The notes: generated by a model not told the origin, from the sequence alone. DNA of 64,000 nt from Chitinophagaceae bacterium (GCA_016787065.1 JAEUVD010000002.1:361898-425897); one strand, 5' to 3'. Positions 17,167-26,231 are shown, numbered from the stretch's first letter. Numbers and translations: made by a program.

Positions 17167-17334
17167 TCAACTAACATAGATATTGTTTTCTCGGTCTTTT
17201 TCCAAATCAGTAATAACCGATGTTGCTGAATTTAAAGGACTACGTTTCCAACTCCAACTAGGGGTTTGACCTTGAATAGAATAGGAGCTAAAAAATAGAA
17301 GAAAACCAACCATGTTTAGTACTACATTTCTCAT
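17167..17334 (-). pseudogene. 5' remnant of an exported beta-propeller-type gene
   Basis: On the minus strand an ATG at 17334 opens 55 codons, with a clear signal peptide (MRNVVLNMVGFLLFFSSYSI, then QGQ). The mature start TPSWSWKRSPLNSATSVITD, then LEKDRENNIYVS, is the kind that begins Bacteroidota SBBP-like proteins ('D..GNIYV.G'). It stops abruptly after NIYVS. No continuation is seen further left, where the T9SS gene at 16418-17083 lies. It looks like a gene truncated by deletion or rearrangement. Confidence 0.5.
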
Positions 17335-17392
17335 GAAATAAATTTTTTATAAAATTAAATACATTTCTTTTATACTTACAGATTTGAAATAC

Positions 17393-17575
17393 TTTGCCGA
17401 AAAATGATCTCGTTGCTTCTCGTACTAAAATAGTTTTCCATCTTCTTTTCTCTAATCAACACCATCTTCTTGAAAGTAATTCTGAAAATTGTATTCGCAA
17501 TGGTAGTAAAATTCAAAATCCTTATTGAACGGAACGAGCACAAGAACAGCTTCGCGCTTTCTCGCCGGTACAAAA
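17393..17575 (-). repeat. Intergenic repeat family A, copy 3
   Basis: It matches copy 1 over CCATCTTCTTTTCTC, ATCAAC, CATCTTCTTGAAA and ATTCTGAAAATT. On the minus strand the same frame as copy 1 reads DFEFYYHCEYNFQNYFQEDG, then stops. The rest of 17576-17664 holds a short palindrome (17611-17624) and nothing else recognised. Confidence 0.6.
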
Positions 17576-17690
17576 ATCATATTAAATCATAAGAGCCTTA
17601 ACCAACCCGCGTTCCTAAAGGAACTCAATATGGATTCAAAATTGTATTTTATTCCTCGAAAGCCTACCTTCGGCGCCTAATTGTTATAGC

Positions 17691-18122
17691 ATGCAAGTAA
17701 AAAACGGCGATACCATTCGCGTTCACTACAAAGGAACCCTTACAACCGATGGTAGCTTATTCGATTCTTCCGAAGGAAGAGAACCCCTCGAATTTAAAGT
17801 GGGTGAAGGAATGGTCATTAACGGCTTCGATAAAGGCGTTCTGGAAATGAAGGTGGGCGATAAAAAAATCATTGATATTCCCCATTTACACGCTTATGGT
17901 CCGTATAACGACATGATGATTTTTGAATTCGATCGTTCCCAATTGCCCGAAGATTTAGGCACACCCGAAATTGGTATGATTTTGCATATGATGGATCAGG
18001 AAGGACAAAGCTTACCGGTTGCCATTACCGAATTATCGGATGATAAGGTAAAGCTCGATGCCAATCATCCACTCGCCGGTAAAGATCTTACCTTCGAAAT
18101 TGAATTGGTAGAAATAATCTAA
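17691..18122 (+). CDS. SlyD-like FKBP-type peptidyl-prolyl isomerase
   Basis: This 143-aa protein has the FKBP fold split by an inserted chaperone flap, as in SlyD. The N-terminal part is VKNGDTIRVHYKGTLTTDGS, then LFDSSEGREPLEFKVGEG and VINGFDKGVLEMKVGDKKII; the insert follows (HAYGPYNDMMIFEFDRSQLP); the closing strands are NHPLAGKDLTFEIELVEI. The His-rich metal-binding tail of E. coli SlyD is absent. It catalyses cis-trans proline isomerisation and chaperones nascent chains in the cytoplasm. A TACCTTCG -7-like box ends 18 bases before the ATG. It is the first clearly core gene after the accessory stretch. Confidence 0.93.
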   Translation: MQVKNGDTIRVHYKGTLTTDGSLFDSSEGREPLEFKVGEGMVINGFDKGVLEMKVGDKKIIDIPHLHAYGPYNDMMIFEFDRSQLPEDLGTPEIGMILHMMDQEGQSLPVAITELSDDKVKLDANHPLAGKDLTFEIELVEII

Positions 18123-18142
18123 CATACCTTCTATTAGCTTGT

Positions 18143-19723
18143 ATGAAACAGTTTTTCCTTTGTCTGCTGTTTCTTTTCCTTGCCTCAAACTACGTGTTTG
18201 CGCAGGAACAAACGGCCCTTCAAAAAGGGTGGCACTATTTGATTCAGGATGACGATACCCTCGCCATGCACTTCTTTCATCAAGCACTTAACGAGGCCAT
18301 CAACGCTAAGAACGAATTGGATCAAGCCAATGCCTTTCTCTATTTGGGCTTCGCTTCATACGGCAGTAGCCTGCATCAAGGGTTGCATTTTGCGCAAGAA
18401 GCACTCCTTCGTTTCGATAAATTACATTCGTCCTATGGCCGGGCAAGGGTGCTTCAACTGCTCGCAACCATTAAAACGCGTGAAGGAAACATAAAGGAGG
18501 CGGAACAATTGGCACAGCAGGCCTTAACCAATCTTCCAAGCAAACAAGACACTACCTTTACTCGCGGACTAGCCTTAAACCTCTTAGGGTTTTTGAAGGA
18601 AAAACAACAACAATCCGACTCGTCGGATTTTTATTATCAAGAATCCTTTCGATTTCGACTAAAGGAAAAAGATAGTTTATACCTCGGTGCTTCTTGCATT
18701 CAAATGGGTAAGTTGGCCGATAAACGAAAGCAGTACACCCTCGCCGATTCGTTTTTTTATCGCGCGCTTTTTTTGGCGCAGCAAGATTCGAATAAACAAG
18801 CTCAGGTGAATGCCTTGCTTGCATTGGCAACCCATTTTTCCGGCCGCAGTGAAGTACAAGCCGATCGTTCCTATCTTCAACAAGCGAAGCTTATAGCGCA
18901 AACGCTTAACGATAAGAGTTTCTTGTTACGCTGTTTAACCCTGGAAAAAGAAATGCTAGAGCAAGAACAGCAATACAAAGAGGCTTTTCTTATCAATGAA
19001 ACCATGCTTCAGTTGAAAGATTCGATGAAGAATTTAGAGGAGGAACGTTTAACGCGCATGCTCACCATTCAATATGATGTGCAGGAAACGGAACGTAAGT
19101 TGCTTCTCATTCAAAAGGAACACCATATTACCAAACTCACCAACTACATCTTATTGGGTAGTGTTGTATTTGTTCTTATCTTATCGCTGGTTGGCTTCTT
19201 CGTATATCGTAAACATCACAAGCAGCAACAAGCCCTCATTGAAACACAACAAGCCTTACTGCAAGCCGGCGAAGAGCAAAAGAAACTTCGAGAGCAAACC
19301 CTTCAAAATGAAATTGAGTTTAAGGAAAGTCAGCTTAGTGCGATTACCATTCAAATGCTACAGAAAAATCAGCTCTTAGAAGAAATTCAAGAAAAACTTG
19401 AAACCAAAGAAGGTGATTTGGGATTAGGAATTCGTAAAGTGATTCATAAGAACCAAGTACAAGAACAGGAATGGGAAGATTTTGAAAAAAGTTTTGAGCG
19501 AGTGAATAGGAATTTTTACACACGTATCAAACAGCAATACCCCGACATCAGCGCCAATGAATTAAAAATTTGTGCTCTAATAAAAATGAATTTGAGTACC
19601 AAAGAGATGGCCGGTATTATGGCCATCACGCCGGAAAGCGTCAAAACGGCACGTTACCGCTTGCGCAAAAAATTACAACTTCAAACAGAAGATAACCTTA
19701 ATTCCTTCATCATGAATTTATAA
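18143..19723 (+). CDS. TPR-containing membrane regulator with LuxR-type HTH
   Basis: This 526-aa protein has a signal peptide (MKQFFLCLLFLFLASNYVFA), then periplasmic TPR-like helices to about residue 300. One membrane span follows (YILLGSVVFVLILSLVGFFV), then a Gln/Glu-rich coiled coil and a C-terminal HTH (DISANELKICALIKMNLSTK, then EMAGIMAITPESVKTARYRL). This is a common Bacteroidota design in which a periplasmic sensor is tied to a cytoplasmic DNA-binding domain without a kinase. It begins 20 bases after the FKBP gene. Targets are unknown. Confidence 0.85.
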   Translation: MKQFFLCLLFLFLASNYVFAQEQTALQKGWHYLIQDDDTLAMHFFHQALNEAINAKNELDQANAFLYLGFASYGSSLHQGLHFAQEALLRFDKLHSSYGRARVLQLLATIKTREGNIKEAEQLAQQALTNLPSKQDTTFTRGLALNLLGFLKEKQQQSDSSDFYYQESFRFRLKEKDSLYLGASCIQMGKLADKRKQYTLADSFFYRALFLAQQDSNKQAQVNALLALATHFSGRSEVQADRSYLQQAKLIAQTLNDKSFLLRCLTLEKEMLEQEQQYKEAFLINETMLQLKDSMKNLEEERLTRMLTIQYDVQETERKLLLIQKEHHITKLTNYILLGSVVFVLILSLVGFFVYRKHHKQQQALIETQQALLQAGEEQKKLREQTLQNEIEFKESQLSAITIQMLQKNQLLEEIQEKLETKEGDLGLGIRKVIHKNQVQEQEWEDFEKSFERVNRNFYTRIKQQYPDISANELKICALIKMNLSTKEMAGIMAITPESVKTARYRLRKKLQLQTEDNLNSFIMNL

Positions 19724-19849
19724 GTAACCTTGCATTACCTTGTGGTTACTTGAAAGCACAGCATGTCTACCTCATGTCTACCACAATTCATGCACATCGT
19801 ACTAACCTTATCTTAAGTTTGAACCCTCTTAGCAATAAAATAGTAGCAG

Positions 19850-20713
19850 ATGAAGAATTTTATAGTACTGACAATTATGACATGCCTCTGGGCTCTAAAA
19901 AGTGAAGCCCAAATTCCTAACCCGGGATTCGAACAACTCAATCAAGATAGTACCGTACAACATTGGTTTGGGTATGATACGTATGCTATTGGTTTAAACG
20001 ATTCGGTTTTAACCGACGGCAATTTACTGAGCCGCTCCACCTTGGCGCATAGCGGTGCCTATGCCCTCGAACTGCATAATGCCTATAACGTTACACAGGG
20101 TTACGGAATGAATGGGAATGCGAAGTGTAATTTGGATAGCAGCTTCGCTGGATTTCAAATTTATTTTCCAGTGAACAATTACCCAGAAAGTCTTAGCTTC
20201 TATTATCAGTTTTTACAAAACCCGTTTACCGATACCCTTGTTTGTATGGTAAATGTGGTGAATAGTGATTACGAATTACTTGCCTCCGGTGAGGTAGGTG
20301 TATGGGATATTCATTTGGGATATCAAAAGAAAGTTTGTCCTTTGGTATATGCCAATCCTAACGGATTAACCGATACCGTTCCGGCTTTTGCATCCATTCA
20401 CTTTAGGAATCGTGTTGTAGTCGGTCCTCATGTTGGTGAGCGTGTACTAATCGACGATGTTTCACTTCAAGGCAATCCGGTTTCGGTTGCAACCACTACA
20501 TCTAAAGGTCTACTCGAAGTGTATCCAAACCCGGCATCCGATAAGGTATGGTTGAAGCATATTCCGTTGAATACAGCGTATAAAATTTTATCGGTTTACG
20601 GACAAATACTAACACAGGGGTTTACTTCTGGAATGATCGACATTCAAACTTTACCTCCAGGATTATATGTGGTTCAAACGAAGGATGGTTTAGCTCGTTT
20701 TACGAAGGAGTAA
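19850..20713 (+). CDS. T9SS-exported protein with putative carbohydrate-binding-like domain
   Basis: This 287-aa protein has a 20-residue signal peptide. It then opens with PNPGFEQLNQDSTVQHWFGY, the start typical of jelly-roll PCMD/CBM-like modules ('F(E)xx..W'), with DDVSLQG near the end of that module. A C-terminal sorting domain follows (LLEVYPNPASDKVWLKH ... LPPGLYVVQTKDG). A TAAGTTTG box at 19814-19821 is a fair -7 element. A jelly-roll fold is inferred from pattern only; the ligand is unknown. Confidence 0.7.
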   Translation: MKNFIVLTIMTCLWALKSEAQIPNPGFEQLNQDSTVQHWFGYDTYAIGLNDSVLTDGNLLSRSTLAHSGAYALELHNAYNVTQGYGMNGNAKCNLDSSFAGFQIYFPVNNYPESLSFYYQFLQNPFTDTLVCMVNVVNSDYELLASGEVGVWDIHLGYQKKVCPLVYANPNGLTDTVPAFASIHFRNRVVVGPHVGERVLIDDVSLQGNPVSVATTTSKGLLEVYPNPASDKVWLKHIPLNTAYKILSVYGQILTQGFTSGMIDIQTLPPGLYVVQTKDGLARFTKE

Positions 20714-20851
20714 TATACGAATGCATGTTAAAGTTGGGTAGTATGTTTATGGATTAATTCAAAACTATTGTTGTCTGAAATAAAATTCATCCTTTCCTTC
20801 AAACGTAGTAGTGTCTTGTCTTTCGAACAAATAATTGCCTTACGTTCTATC

Positions 20852-21054
20852 CTAAAATAAGGGAACACAGAATTTTAAGATTTAGCAGATTTAATAAGAT
20901 TTCATTATTGCATAAACTCATTTATGATTTTCATCTTCGGTGATAAGATGTAGATTTTATAGGCATAATATCCCAATTAAGTATGAATTTTATAAAGCAC
21001 AAAAAATCAGTGCAAATCATGAAGATCATAATAATCAGCGTTCCAATATTTTAG
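20852..21054 (+). mobile_element. MITE-like element, copy 1
   Basis: This is a 203-bp non-coding element with terminal inverted repeats related to CTAAAATATTGGAACGC (left end CTAAAATAAGGGAACAC, right end the reverse complement of the consensus). Its interior (TGATTTTCATCTTCGG, GATAAGATGTAG, TATAGGCAT, AAATCATGAAGATCATAA) matches the copy at 34297-34482 in inverted orientation. It fills half of the 425-base gap 20714-21138; nothing else was recognised there. Confidence 0.7.
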
Positions 21055-21126
21055 TCGGACAATCGTAATTCAAAACAAAAATAGCGCGCAATAATCATCA
21101 ACGAGCGCACACACTCATTTGCATTG

Positions 21127-21134
21127 TACATTTA
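21127..21134 (+). promoter_or_regulatory. -7 box of fluC, 4 bases before ATG
   Basis: TACATTTA differs from TAnnTTTG only in the last base. It is followed by CCGC and the ATG at 21139, an arrangement that predicts a leaderless mRNA. It also argues for the ATG start over the TTG at 21124. Confidence 0.45.
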
Positions 21135-21138
21135 CCGC

Positions 21139-21495
21139 ATGAAATGGCTACTCGTTTTTATGGGAGGTGGTGTGGGTAGTGTGGTACGCTTTTTATGTTC
21201 GCAGCTTATAAGTAAAACGTCCTTCCCTTGGGCAACGTTTGGCGTGAATGTAGCGGGTTCCTTACTTATAGGAGCCCTCATGGCCTACTTTACAAAACAA
21301 CAAAACGAAGTAACCTTGTCGCGCTTGTTTTTAATAACAGGTTTTTGCGGCGGGTTCACCACCTTCTCTACTTTTAGTTTAGAAGTGGTGCAGTATATTC
21401 AAAAGCAAGCCTATACCATGGCCATTACTTATGCGTTGGCCTCCTTAGTGCTTTGTATTTTAGCAACCGTATTAGGTTTTTTTCTTTTTAAATAA
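21139..21495 (+). CDS. crcB: Fluoride ion channel FluC/CrcB
   Basis: This 118-aa membrane protein has four hydrophobic segments. It carries the family signatures [10 protein letters not shown] (helix 1), the Asn of [12 protein letters not shown] (pore), and [13 protein letters not shown] with the Phe and Thr/Ser residues that line the fluoride path. It works as an antiparallel dimer exporting F- from the cytoplasm. The ATG at 21139 is chosen over the TTG at 21124. The pyrophosphatase gene begins 13 bases downstream. The pairing makes sense, since fluoride is a classic inhibitor of pyrophosphatase. No fluoride riboswitch was recognised upstream. Confidence 0.95.
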   Translation: MKWLLVFMGGGVGSVVRFLCSQLISKTSFPWATFGVNVAGSLLIGALMAYFTKQQNEVTLSRLFLITGFCGGFTTFSTFSLEVVQYIQKQAYTMAITYALASLVLCILATVLGFFLFK

Positions 21496-21508
21496 ATTAA
21501 TCATACTC

Positions 21509-22048
21509 ATGAATAATCATCCATGGCATCATATTTCTTACGGCAAAAATGTTCCTGAAGAAGTAACGGCAATCATTGAAATTAGTAGAGGAAGTAAAGC
21601 GAAATATGAAGTGGATAAAGAAAGCGGATTATTAAAACTCGATCGGGTATTACATAGTGCGTTTTACTATCCTATCAATTATGGCTTCATTCCACAAACC
21701 TATGCCGGTGATGGCGACCCCTTAGATATTTTAGTTTTATCGCAAGTAGATATTGAACCCTTGTCGTTAGTAAATGCCAAAGTAATTGGTGTTATGCGTA
21801 TGATAGATAAGGGCATCGACGATAAAATTATTTCGGTATGTGTAAATGATATTGCCGTAGCACACATTAATGCACTCGATGAACTTCCGCCACATTTAAT
21901 GAGTGAAATAAAACATTTCTTCGAGCAATACAAACAACTCGAACATACTACCGTTGTTGTGGATGAATTTTATGGAAAGGAGAAAGCATACGAAATTATC
22001 AATCAGAACATTCAAGATTATAAAGATAAGTTTGGAACCAAAGGCTGA
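21509..22048 (+). CDS. ppa: Family I inorganic pyrophosphatase
   Basis: This 179-aa enzyme hydrolyses pyrophosphate to two phosphates in the cytoplasm. The family signature [11 protein letters not shown] supplies the Mg-binding aspartates. The Lys/Glu of [20 protein letters not shown] and the [11 protein letters not shown] strand are typical of the active site. The length is right for a bacterial hexameric family I enzyme. It lies in an operon with fluC, coupling resistance and target. Confidence 0.96.
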   Translation: MNNHPWHHISYGKNVPEEVTAIIEISRGSKAKYEVDKESGLLKLDRVLHSAFYYPINYGFIPQTYAGDGDPLDILVLSQVDIEPLSLVNAKVIGVMRMIDKGIDDKIISVCVNDIAVAHINALDELPPHLMSEIKHFFEQYKQLEHTTVVVDEFYGKEKAYEIINQNIQDYKDKFGTKG

Positions 22049-22090
22049 AACGAGCGTATAAAATCTTTACATTGAATTAGAACTATAACG

Positions 22091-22125
22091 AGGGAAAAAC
22101 GAAACCACCTTTCTTCCCTTTTTTA
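22091..22125. terminator. Bidirectional terminator between convergent genes
   Basis: AGGGAA (22091-22096) and TTCCCT (22114-22119) can pair, with T-rich sequence after the right arm and A-rich sequence before the left. It lies between ppa (+) and the ABC permease (-), where a two-way terminator is expected. Confidence 0.45.
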
Positions 22126-23856
22126 TTACTCCATTTTCCCTTGTAGTCTTCGCAATAACATAAAGATGAGTTGTACCGAAAGCAAAGCGCCAACTGCAAA
22201 TTGCCAAGGCTGTGGTTCAAACCGATGCAGCGTGCTCATATAATCGGAACAAGGATCTTTTTGTTGATAGCTTGATAGAAGCATGATACCAATTAATAAC
22301 AACATAGGAAGGAAGATCGAACTAAAAACAGCCGACACGAAGCCTAACTCCGCTATGCGCTTTTTAATTTTGCCGGAGTAAATTGAAATCAACGACATAC
22401 TAAAAATAGCTACTACAACGGCCATGCTTAAAAACCATAGCATCGTATCCTTATGCCCTTGTTGATTATCATGAATATGCTTATCCGCTAAATAAAACAA
22501 CACGCCGAAAAGGGAACCTATGATACCTGCTATAATAACCCCTAATAAAATAACTCGGGTTTGTACATACTTGAATAACAATAAAGCCATAGCCATGGCC
22601 ATACTAACAAAGAGAAAGGCCCACATTTCATTCGCTTGCAAATGACGCCACCCTATGCGAAATTGCAGTTGGGTTCTATTGCGGGCCATATTGGCAAACT
22701 GTTCTAAGTCTACCGAATAATTATCATCTCGGTTTTCCCGTTCAACATACTTATCCTGCGTTTCATAATTCTTATTTACTGTGGAAGATGTTGAATTAGC
22801 AACGCCATGCACAAGATCATGATAGTCATAAAAGCCGGTTCGCACGAGTTGTGTTTTTACTAGATCCTGTAGAAGGATATCACGCGTCATTTTTTCCGGA
22901 TTGAGCTGATGCGGAATACGATATCGGTTACACACGACAACCAAATTTTCTAGTATCTTTTGTATGCCATTCTTATCCTTATTACAGTAAAGCGTATGCC
23001 ATGTTGAAAGAAGGGCTTGGCGATTTACAGAATCGCTTCCTCCCATATTGTTCAGGTTGTTCCGCATCGTAAATTCACCGTAACCTATTTCAGGATATTG
23101 CACATAAGTTCGATTGAAATTCAGGAGTGAATATTCTTCCAATCCATAAACACTCGATACATCTACTATATCCTGAATAATTTGTTTGGTGGTACAACTA
23201 TCCGGCAGGATGGTTTTTATATGCCCGAACTGAAAGGGAATGTCATTGATGGTTACGAAGGGTTTAGTTCGGTCGATACCGTGTTTAATAGGAAGTTCGG
23301 TAATAGTGTCGTAACCAAGTTCAAAATTACTTATATCATCTAAAGGAAACGGTGCCGGGTAGGCTCGGTTCAAAATATAATAATCATTAATGTCGTTGAA
23401 AAGAAAGGCATACGATTTATTGACCGCCTCAACATCCTGTAAAAATTGTTTTTCTGAAAGGAGCCTATTACTTTTTGCTCGCATACCGTTTTCAAAGGAT
23501 ATGAAAACCGTTATAAAGAGCAACACATAAAACAACAGTACACCAAAAATTTTCCAAAAGTAAAAGCGCGACAAGGGGTAGTAATGTCGAAACGGATTAT
23601 GGCCATAAAACCGGAACGACATAAAAATAAATGTCAGTAAACAGATGACTAGATAAATCCAAAAGAATACCGTTTCAAAAAAGGCACCATTAACGTTATA
23701 ACCCTTAATGCGTTCGGCATTGAGTACGTTATAACCAATGGCAAAGTAACCCAGGTGTAGCAATAGGCCAAGTAAACTTATCCAAACGAATTGCGTATTC
23801 CATAGCACGGGATATCGCTCTAAAATGTATTGATTTATTTTATGATAGAATTTCAA
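22126..23856 (-). CDS. Large membrane protein, ABC permease candidate
   Basis: This 576-aa protein has a membrane span near the N-terminus (FVWISLLGLLLHLGYFAIGY) and two more (TVFFWIYLVICLLTFIF, FGVLLFYVLLFITVFI). A soluble region of about 270 residues follows (roughly 125-400), then about six spans at the end. It lies ten bases downstream of the ABC ATPase gene in the same operon. It is therefore the likely permease, with a large extracytoplasmic domain as in export-type or ABC-2 permeases. No substrate is evident and no close family was recognised. Confidence 0.65.
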   Translation of the reverse strand: MKFYHKINQYILERYPVLWNTQFVWISLLGLLLHLGYFAIGYNVLNAERIKGYNVNGAFFETVFFWIYLVICLLTFIFMSFRFYGHNPFRHYYPLSRFYFWKIFGVLLFYVLLFITVFISFENGMRAKSNRLLSEKQFLQDVEAVNKSYAFLFNDINDYYILNRAYPAPFPLDDISNFELGYDTITELPIKHGIDRTKPFVTINDIPFQFGHIKTILPDSCTTKQIIQDIVDVSSVYGLEEYSLLNFNRTYVQYPEIGYGEFTMRNNLNNMGGSDSVNRQALLSTWHTLYCNKDKNGIQKILENLVVVCNRYRIPHQLNPEKMTRDILLQDLVKTQLVRTGFYDYHDLVHGVANSTSSTVNKNYETQDKYVERENRDDNYSVDLEQFANMARNRTQLQFRIGWRHLQANEMWAFLFVSMAMAMALLLFKYVQTRVILLGVIIAGIIGSLFGVLFYLADKHIHDNQQGHKDTMLWFLSMAVVVAIFSMSLISIYSGKIKKRIAELGFVSAVFSSIFLPMLLLIGIMLLSSYQQKDPCSDYMSTLHRFEPQPWQFAVGALLSVQLIFMLLRRLQGKME

Positions 23857-23866
23857 AGGAATTGAT

Positions 23867-25012
23867 TTAGGAGTTAAAAAAACGACGTGTACTCTGCGTT
23901 ACATCACGGAAGTAACGCACCTGAATATCATGGGTAGCTAATGCTTGCAGTAATTGTTTCATCGAGCAGTCTTCTAATTCAATATAATAGGAACTGCCTA
24001 AGTAGTTAAATTGCTTTACACCGAAAGAGGATAAGGCTTGTTGTAAATCTTCCCGTTTATTGTCAATGTCGAGTTCTACCACTAATAATGATTTATCTTC
24101 TTGTTGTTTCAACGAATTAAAGCTAGAGGGTTTACCATGTTTCAGAAAAACTACTTCATCGGAAACTTTTTCAACTTCATACAGTTGTTGTGAACTTAGT
24201 ACAATAGCCAACGGATTTCGCAATCGTTTACCGAGCATTTTAAGATCTTCCAGAATGAGTTGTTGTGAAACAATATCGAGGTTCGCTAGGGGTTCATCGA
24301 GTAATAATAATTTTGGTTGACGTAAAAACGTGCGCGCCAATTCGAATCGCATTTTATACCCTGAAGAAAGTTCGTTCCAACTATGATTCCTGAATTTCCA
24401 CAAACCAAATCGAATCATCATCATCAATACCCATGCTTCATTATCGGCTGCCGGAATACCGTAGTGTTTAGCCGTGAGTTTCAAATTGTCTTTCACTTTT
24501 CCAAACCACTTCGGTGTTCGTTGCGGTATATAAATGAGCTTACTACGTAAATCATAATCATCTTCGTGCTTTCTGAAACGATAGTGTATTTGTCCGCTAC
24601 TTAAACTTAAATCGTGTGCCAACATACGCAGCAAGGTTGTTTTACCATTACCGTTTTCACCTACCAAACCAATAAGATGCCCTGAACGGATGTGTAAATC
24701 AACCGGACCAAGTTGAAACCGATTACTACCATAGGTTTTACTCAAGGCCACTGCTTCAATAATGGTATCAGAAGCGGTTTCGTTTGCGGGAGTTTGTTGT
24801 TTAAGTTCGTTCAGAATACCTTGCGTTTTGGAAAGAAAACCGTTGCGATCGTTCGGATGCTCTTCCATCCACTCGGTTAAGGCAATGCTTTGTTGAAAGA
24901 GTTTACAATCTCCCCGATCGAGAACCTGATCGAGTAACATACGGAACCCGAGATTATTGTTTTCTTGTTTCAGATGATATTCCACCTCTTGAAGACGCGC
25001 TTCTTGTGTCAT
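23867..25012 (-). CDS. ABC transporter ATP-binding protein
   Basis: This 381-aa protein has an N-terminal helical extension of about 85 residues. The nucleotide-binding domain carries Walker A GENGNGKTT, signature LSSGYKMRFELARTFL (a variant of LSGGQ) and Walker B LLLLDEPLANLD. A C-terminal alpha/beta region of about 100 residues follows that may regulate activity. The ten-base gap to the membrane protein gene makes them one operon. The N-terminal extension is unusual for this family. Confidence 0.88.
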   Translation of the reverse strand: MTQEARLQEVEYHLKQENNNLGFRMLLDQVLDRGDCKLFQQSIALTEWMEEHPNDRNGFLSKTQGILNELKQQTPANETASDTIIEAVALSKTYGSNRFQLGPVDLHIRSGHLIGLVGENGNGKTTLLRMLAHDLSLSSGQIHYRFRKHEDDYDLRSKLIYIPQRTPKWFGKVKDNLKLTAKHYGIPAADNEAWVLMMMIRFGLWKFRNHSWNELSSGYKMRFELARTFLRQPKLLLLDEPLANLDIVSQQLILEDLKMLGKRLRNPLAIVLSSQQLYEVEKVSDEVVFLKHGKPSSFNSLKQQEDKSLLVVELDIDNKREDLQQALSSFGVKQFNYLGSSYYIELEDCSMKQLLQALATHDIQVRYFRDVTQSTRRFFNS

Positions 25013-25129
25013 GTAAGTAGTTTAAGATTTAAAGATAACAGACGTAGCTAACCAACGACTTATTTCTAAAAATATTTAACAACTAAACGGTTTTCTGATG
25101 TTAACGTATTAGCGGAGATTATAGAAAAG

Positions 25130-25196
25130 AAAGAGAAAGTGAAAGTGAAAGTGAAAGCTGATGGGGCCCTTCCCCTTTCACTTTCACTTTCTCTTT
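25130..25196. terminator. Long GAAAGT/ACTTTC hairpin
   Basis: Bases 25130-25151 and 25175-25196 form a perfect 22-bp inverted repeat built from the hexamer GAAAGT (three tandem copies on the left, two on the right). The loop contains GGGGCCCTTCCCC. It lies downstream of the minus-strand SRPBCC-VOC gene and upstream of the ABC operon, so it can end the former. Repeat slippage makes its length likely to vary between strains. Just right of it (25221-25234), TTTGTGTTCCATTA resembles a MITE end. Confidence 0.6.
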
Positions 25197-25265
25197 ATGT
25201 TTCTCTTTCTAAAATTATAAAATTTGTGTTCCATTAAAAATAGTATTCGGATTAGGCTAATGGTG

Positions 25266-26207
25266 CTATTCCGGTTTCTTTAACTCATCAAACGATTGCA
25301 AGGGTTCCCAAAGTTCAATTTTATTGCCTTCCAAATCCATGATATGTATGAATTTACCATAGTCGTACACTTCCATCGAATCGCAAATGGTAACACTATC
25401 TTTTTTTAATTGTTCCACTAAGCCTACTAAATTATCTACCCGATAATTAATCATAAACTCTTTCGTAGAAGGAAGAAAGTAGGATGTTTTTTCATTAAAC
25501 GGACTCCATTGTGTAAAGCCTTTCTTCTCCGGATGATCTAACAATCGCCATTCAAAACCGGCACCATACTGATCGGTAGTAATGCCCAAATGTTTTTCAT
25601 ACCATTTTTTTAATTCCTTAGGATTACTGCTTTTGAAAAACACGCCCCCTAATCCTTGCACAATTTTATGCTTCGCTGATGGTAATTCCCGATCGTATTT
25701 TTTTAGGTTGGAAACTACATAGTTCCAAGCTCCATTAAAATAATTGTATGCTTTTTTCCAAGTGGTATCTTCCGGCCAACCCAAATGCGTTAAGGTGATG
25801 GTTGTTTCGTTAGCCGATACCGGAGTGAGTTCAACAACCACCCAGGTTTTATGTGCTTTACTTCGAAGCTCGGGCATACTTGGTGGTGCAATCCACGTGA
25901 AGGAAAGCATTCGTTTCGGTAAAAATGATAACAACATGCAACCTTCTGTTCCGCGTGAACCATAGGGCTTGTCTGTTAAAAAATGAATTTCGTATGCACC
26001 ACCGATATGAAAATCTACTTTATTATCACTTCCGAAAAATGTTTTTAGTCCTTCATGCGTCGTCCATCGCCACCATAAACTATCGAGTGATTGATAACAC
26101 ACAAACGACTTAACTATTTTCTCGTCGGTTATGTTAAGCTGATTATGTTGAGCGAAGCTAAACAACCCGTTTAGCAGCAAACAAAAACTTAGGATAAGTG
26201 ATTTCAT
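25266..26207 (-). CDS. Exported SRPBCC (AHSA1-like) and glyoxalase/VOC fusion
   Basis: This is a 313-aa protein from ATG 26207; the longer upstream reading overlaps murA and lacks a signal peptide. MKSLILSFCLLLNGLFSFAQ is a clear Sec signal. An AHSA1/START-like helix-grip domain follows (SLDSLWWRWTTHEGLKTFFG, GGAYEIHFL, TLTHLGWPE). A single VOC domain begins at about residue 180 (GGVFFKSSNPKELKKWYEKH, IHIMDLEGNKIELWEP). The VOC half resembles glyoxalase/bleomycin-resistance proteins. Export and the fusion are both uncommon; the function is unknown. It starts 24 bases after the murA stop, so it is probably co-transcribed. Confidence 0.8.
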   Translation of the reverse strand: MKSLILSFCLLLNGLFSFAQHNQLNITDEKIVKSFVCYQSLDSLWWRWTTHEGLKTFFGSDNKVDFHIGGAYEIHFLTDKPYGSRGTEGCMLLSFLPKRMLSFTWIAPPSMPELRSKAHKTWVVVELTPVSANETTITLTHLGWPEDTTWKKAYNYFNGAWNYVVSNLKKYDRELPSAKHKIVQGLGGVFFKSSNPKELKKWYEKHLGITTDQYGAGFEWRLLDHPEKKGFTQWSPFNEKTSYFLPSTKEFMINYRVDNLVGLVEQLKKDSVTICDSMEVYDYGKFIHIMDLEGNKIELWEPLQSFDELKKPE

Positions 26208-26231
26208 TGGTTGGAACTTAAATAGCAGCAA

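Noticed and set aside
17376..17573. Minus-strand 65-aa frame
   Set aside because: It coincides with repeat family A copy 3; the start is arbitrary and the similarity with the other copies is better in a different, stop-interrupted frame.
7282..17690. Second copy of the tRNA-Phe 3' end (attR)
   Set aside because: No duplicate of the T-arm and acceptor sequence was found by eye, so the island's right end is undefined.
21055..21138. Fluoride riboswitch before fluC
   Set aside because: No conserved crcB-motif pseudoknot sequence was recognised, and the -7 box ends four bases before the ATG, leaving no room for a leader.
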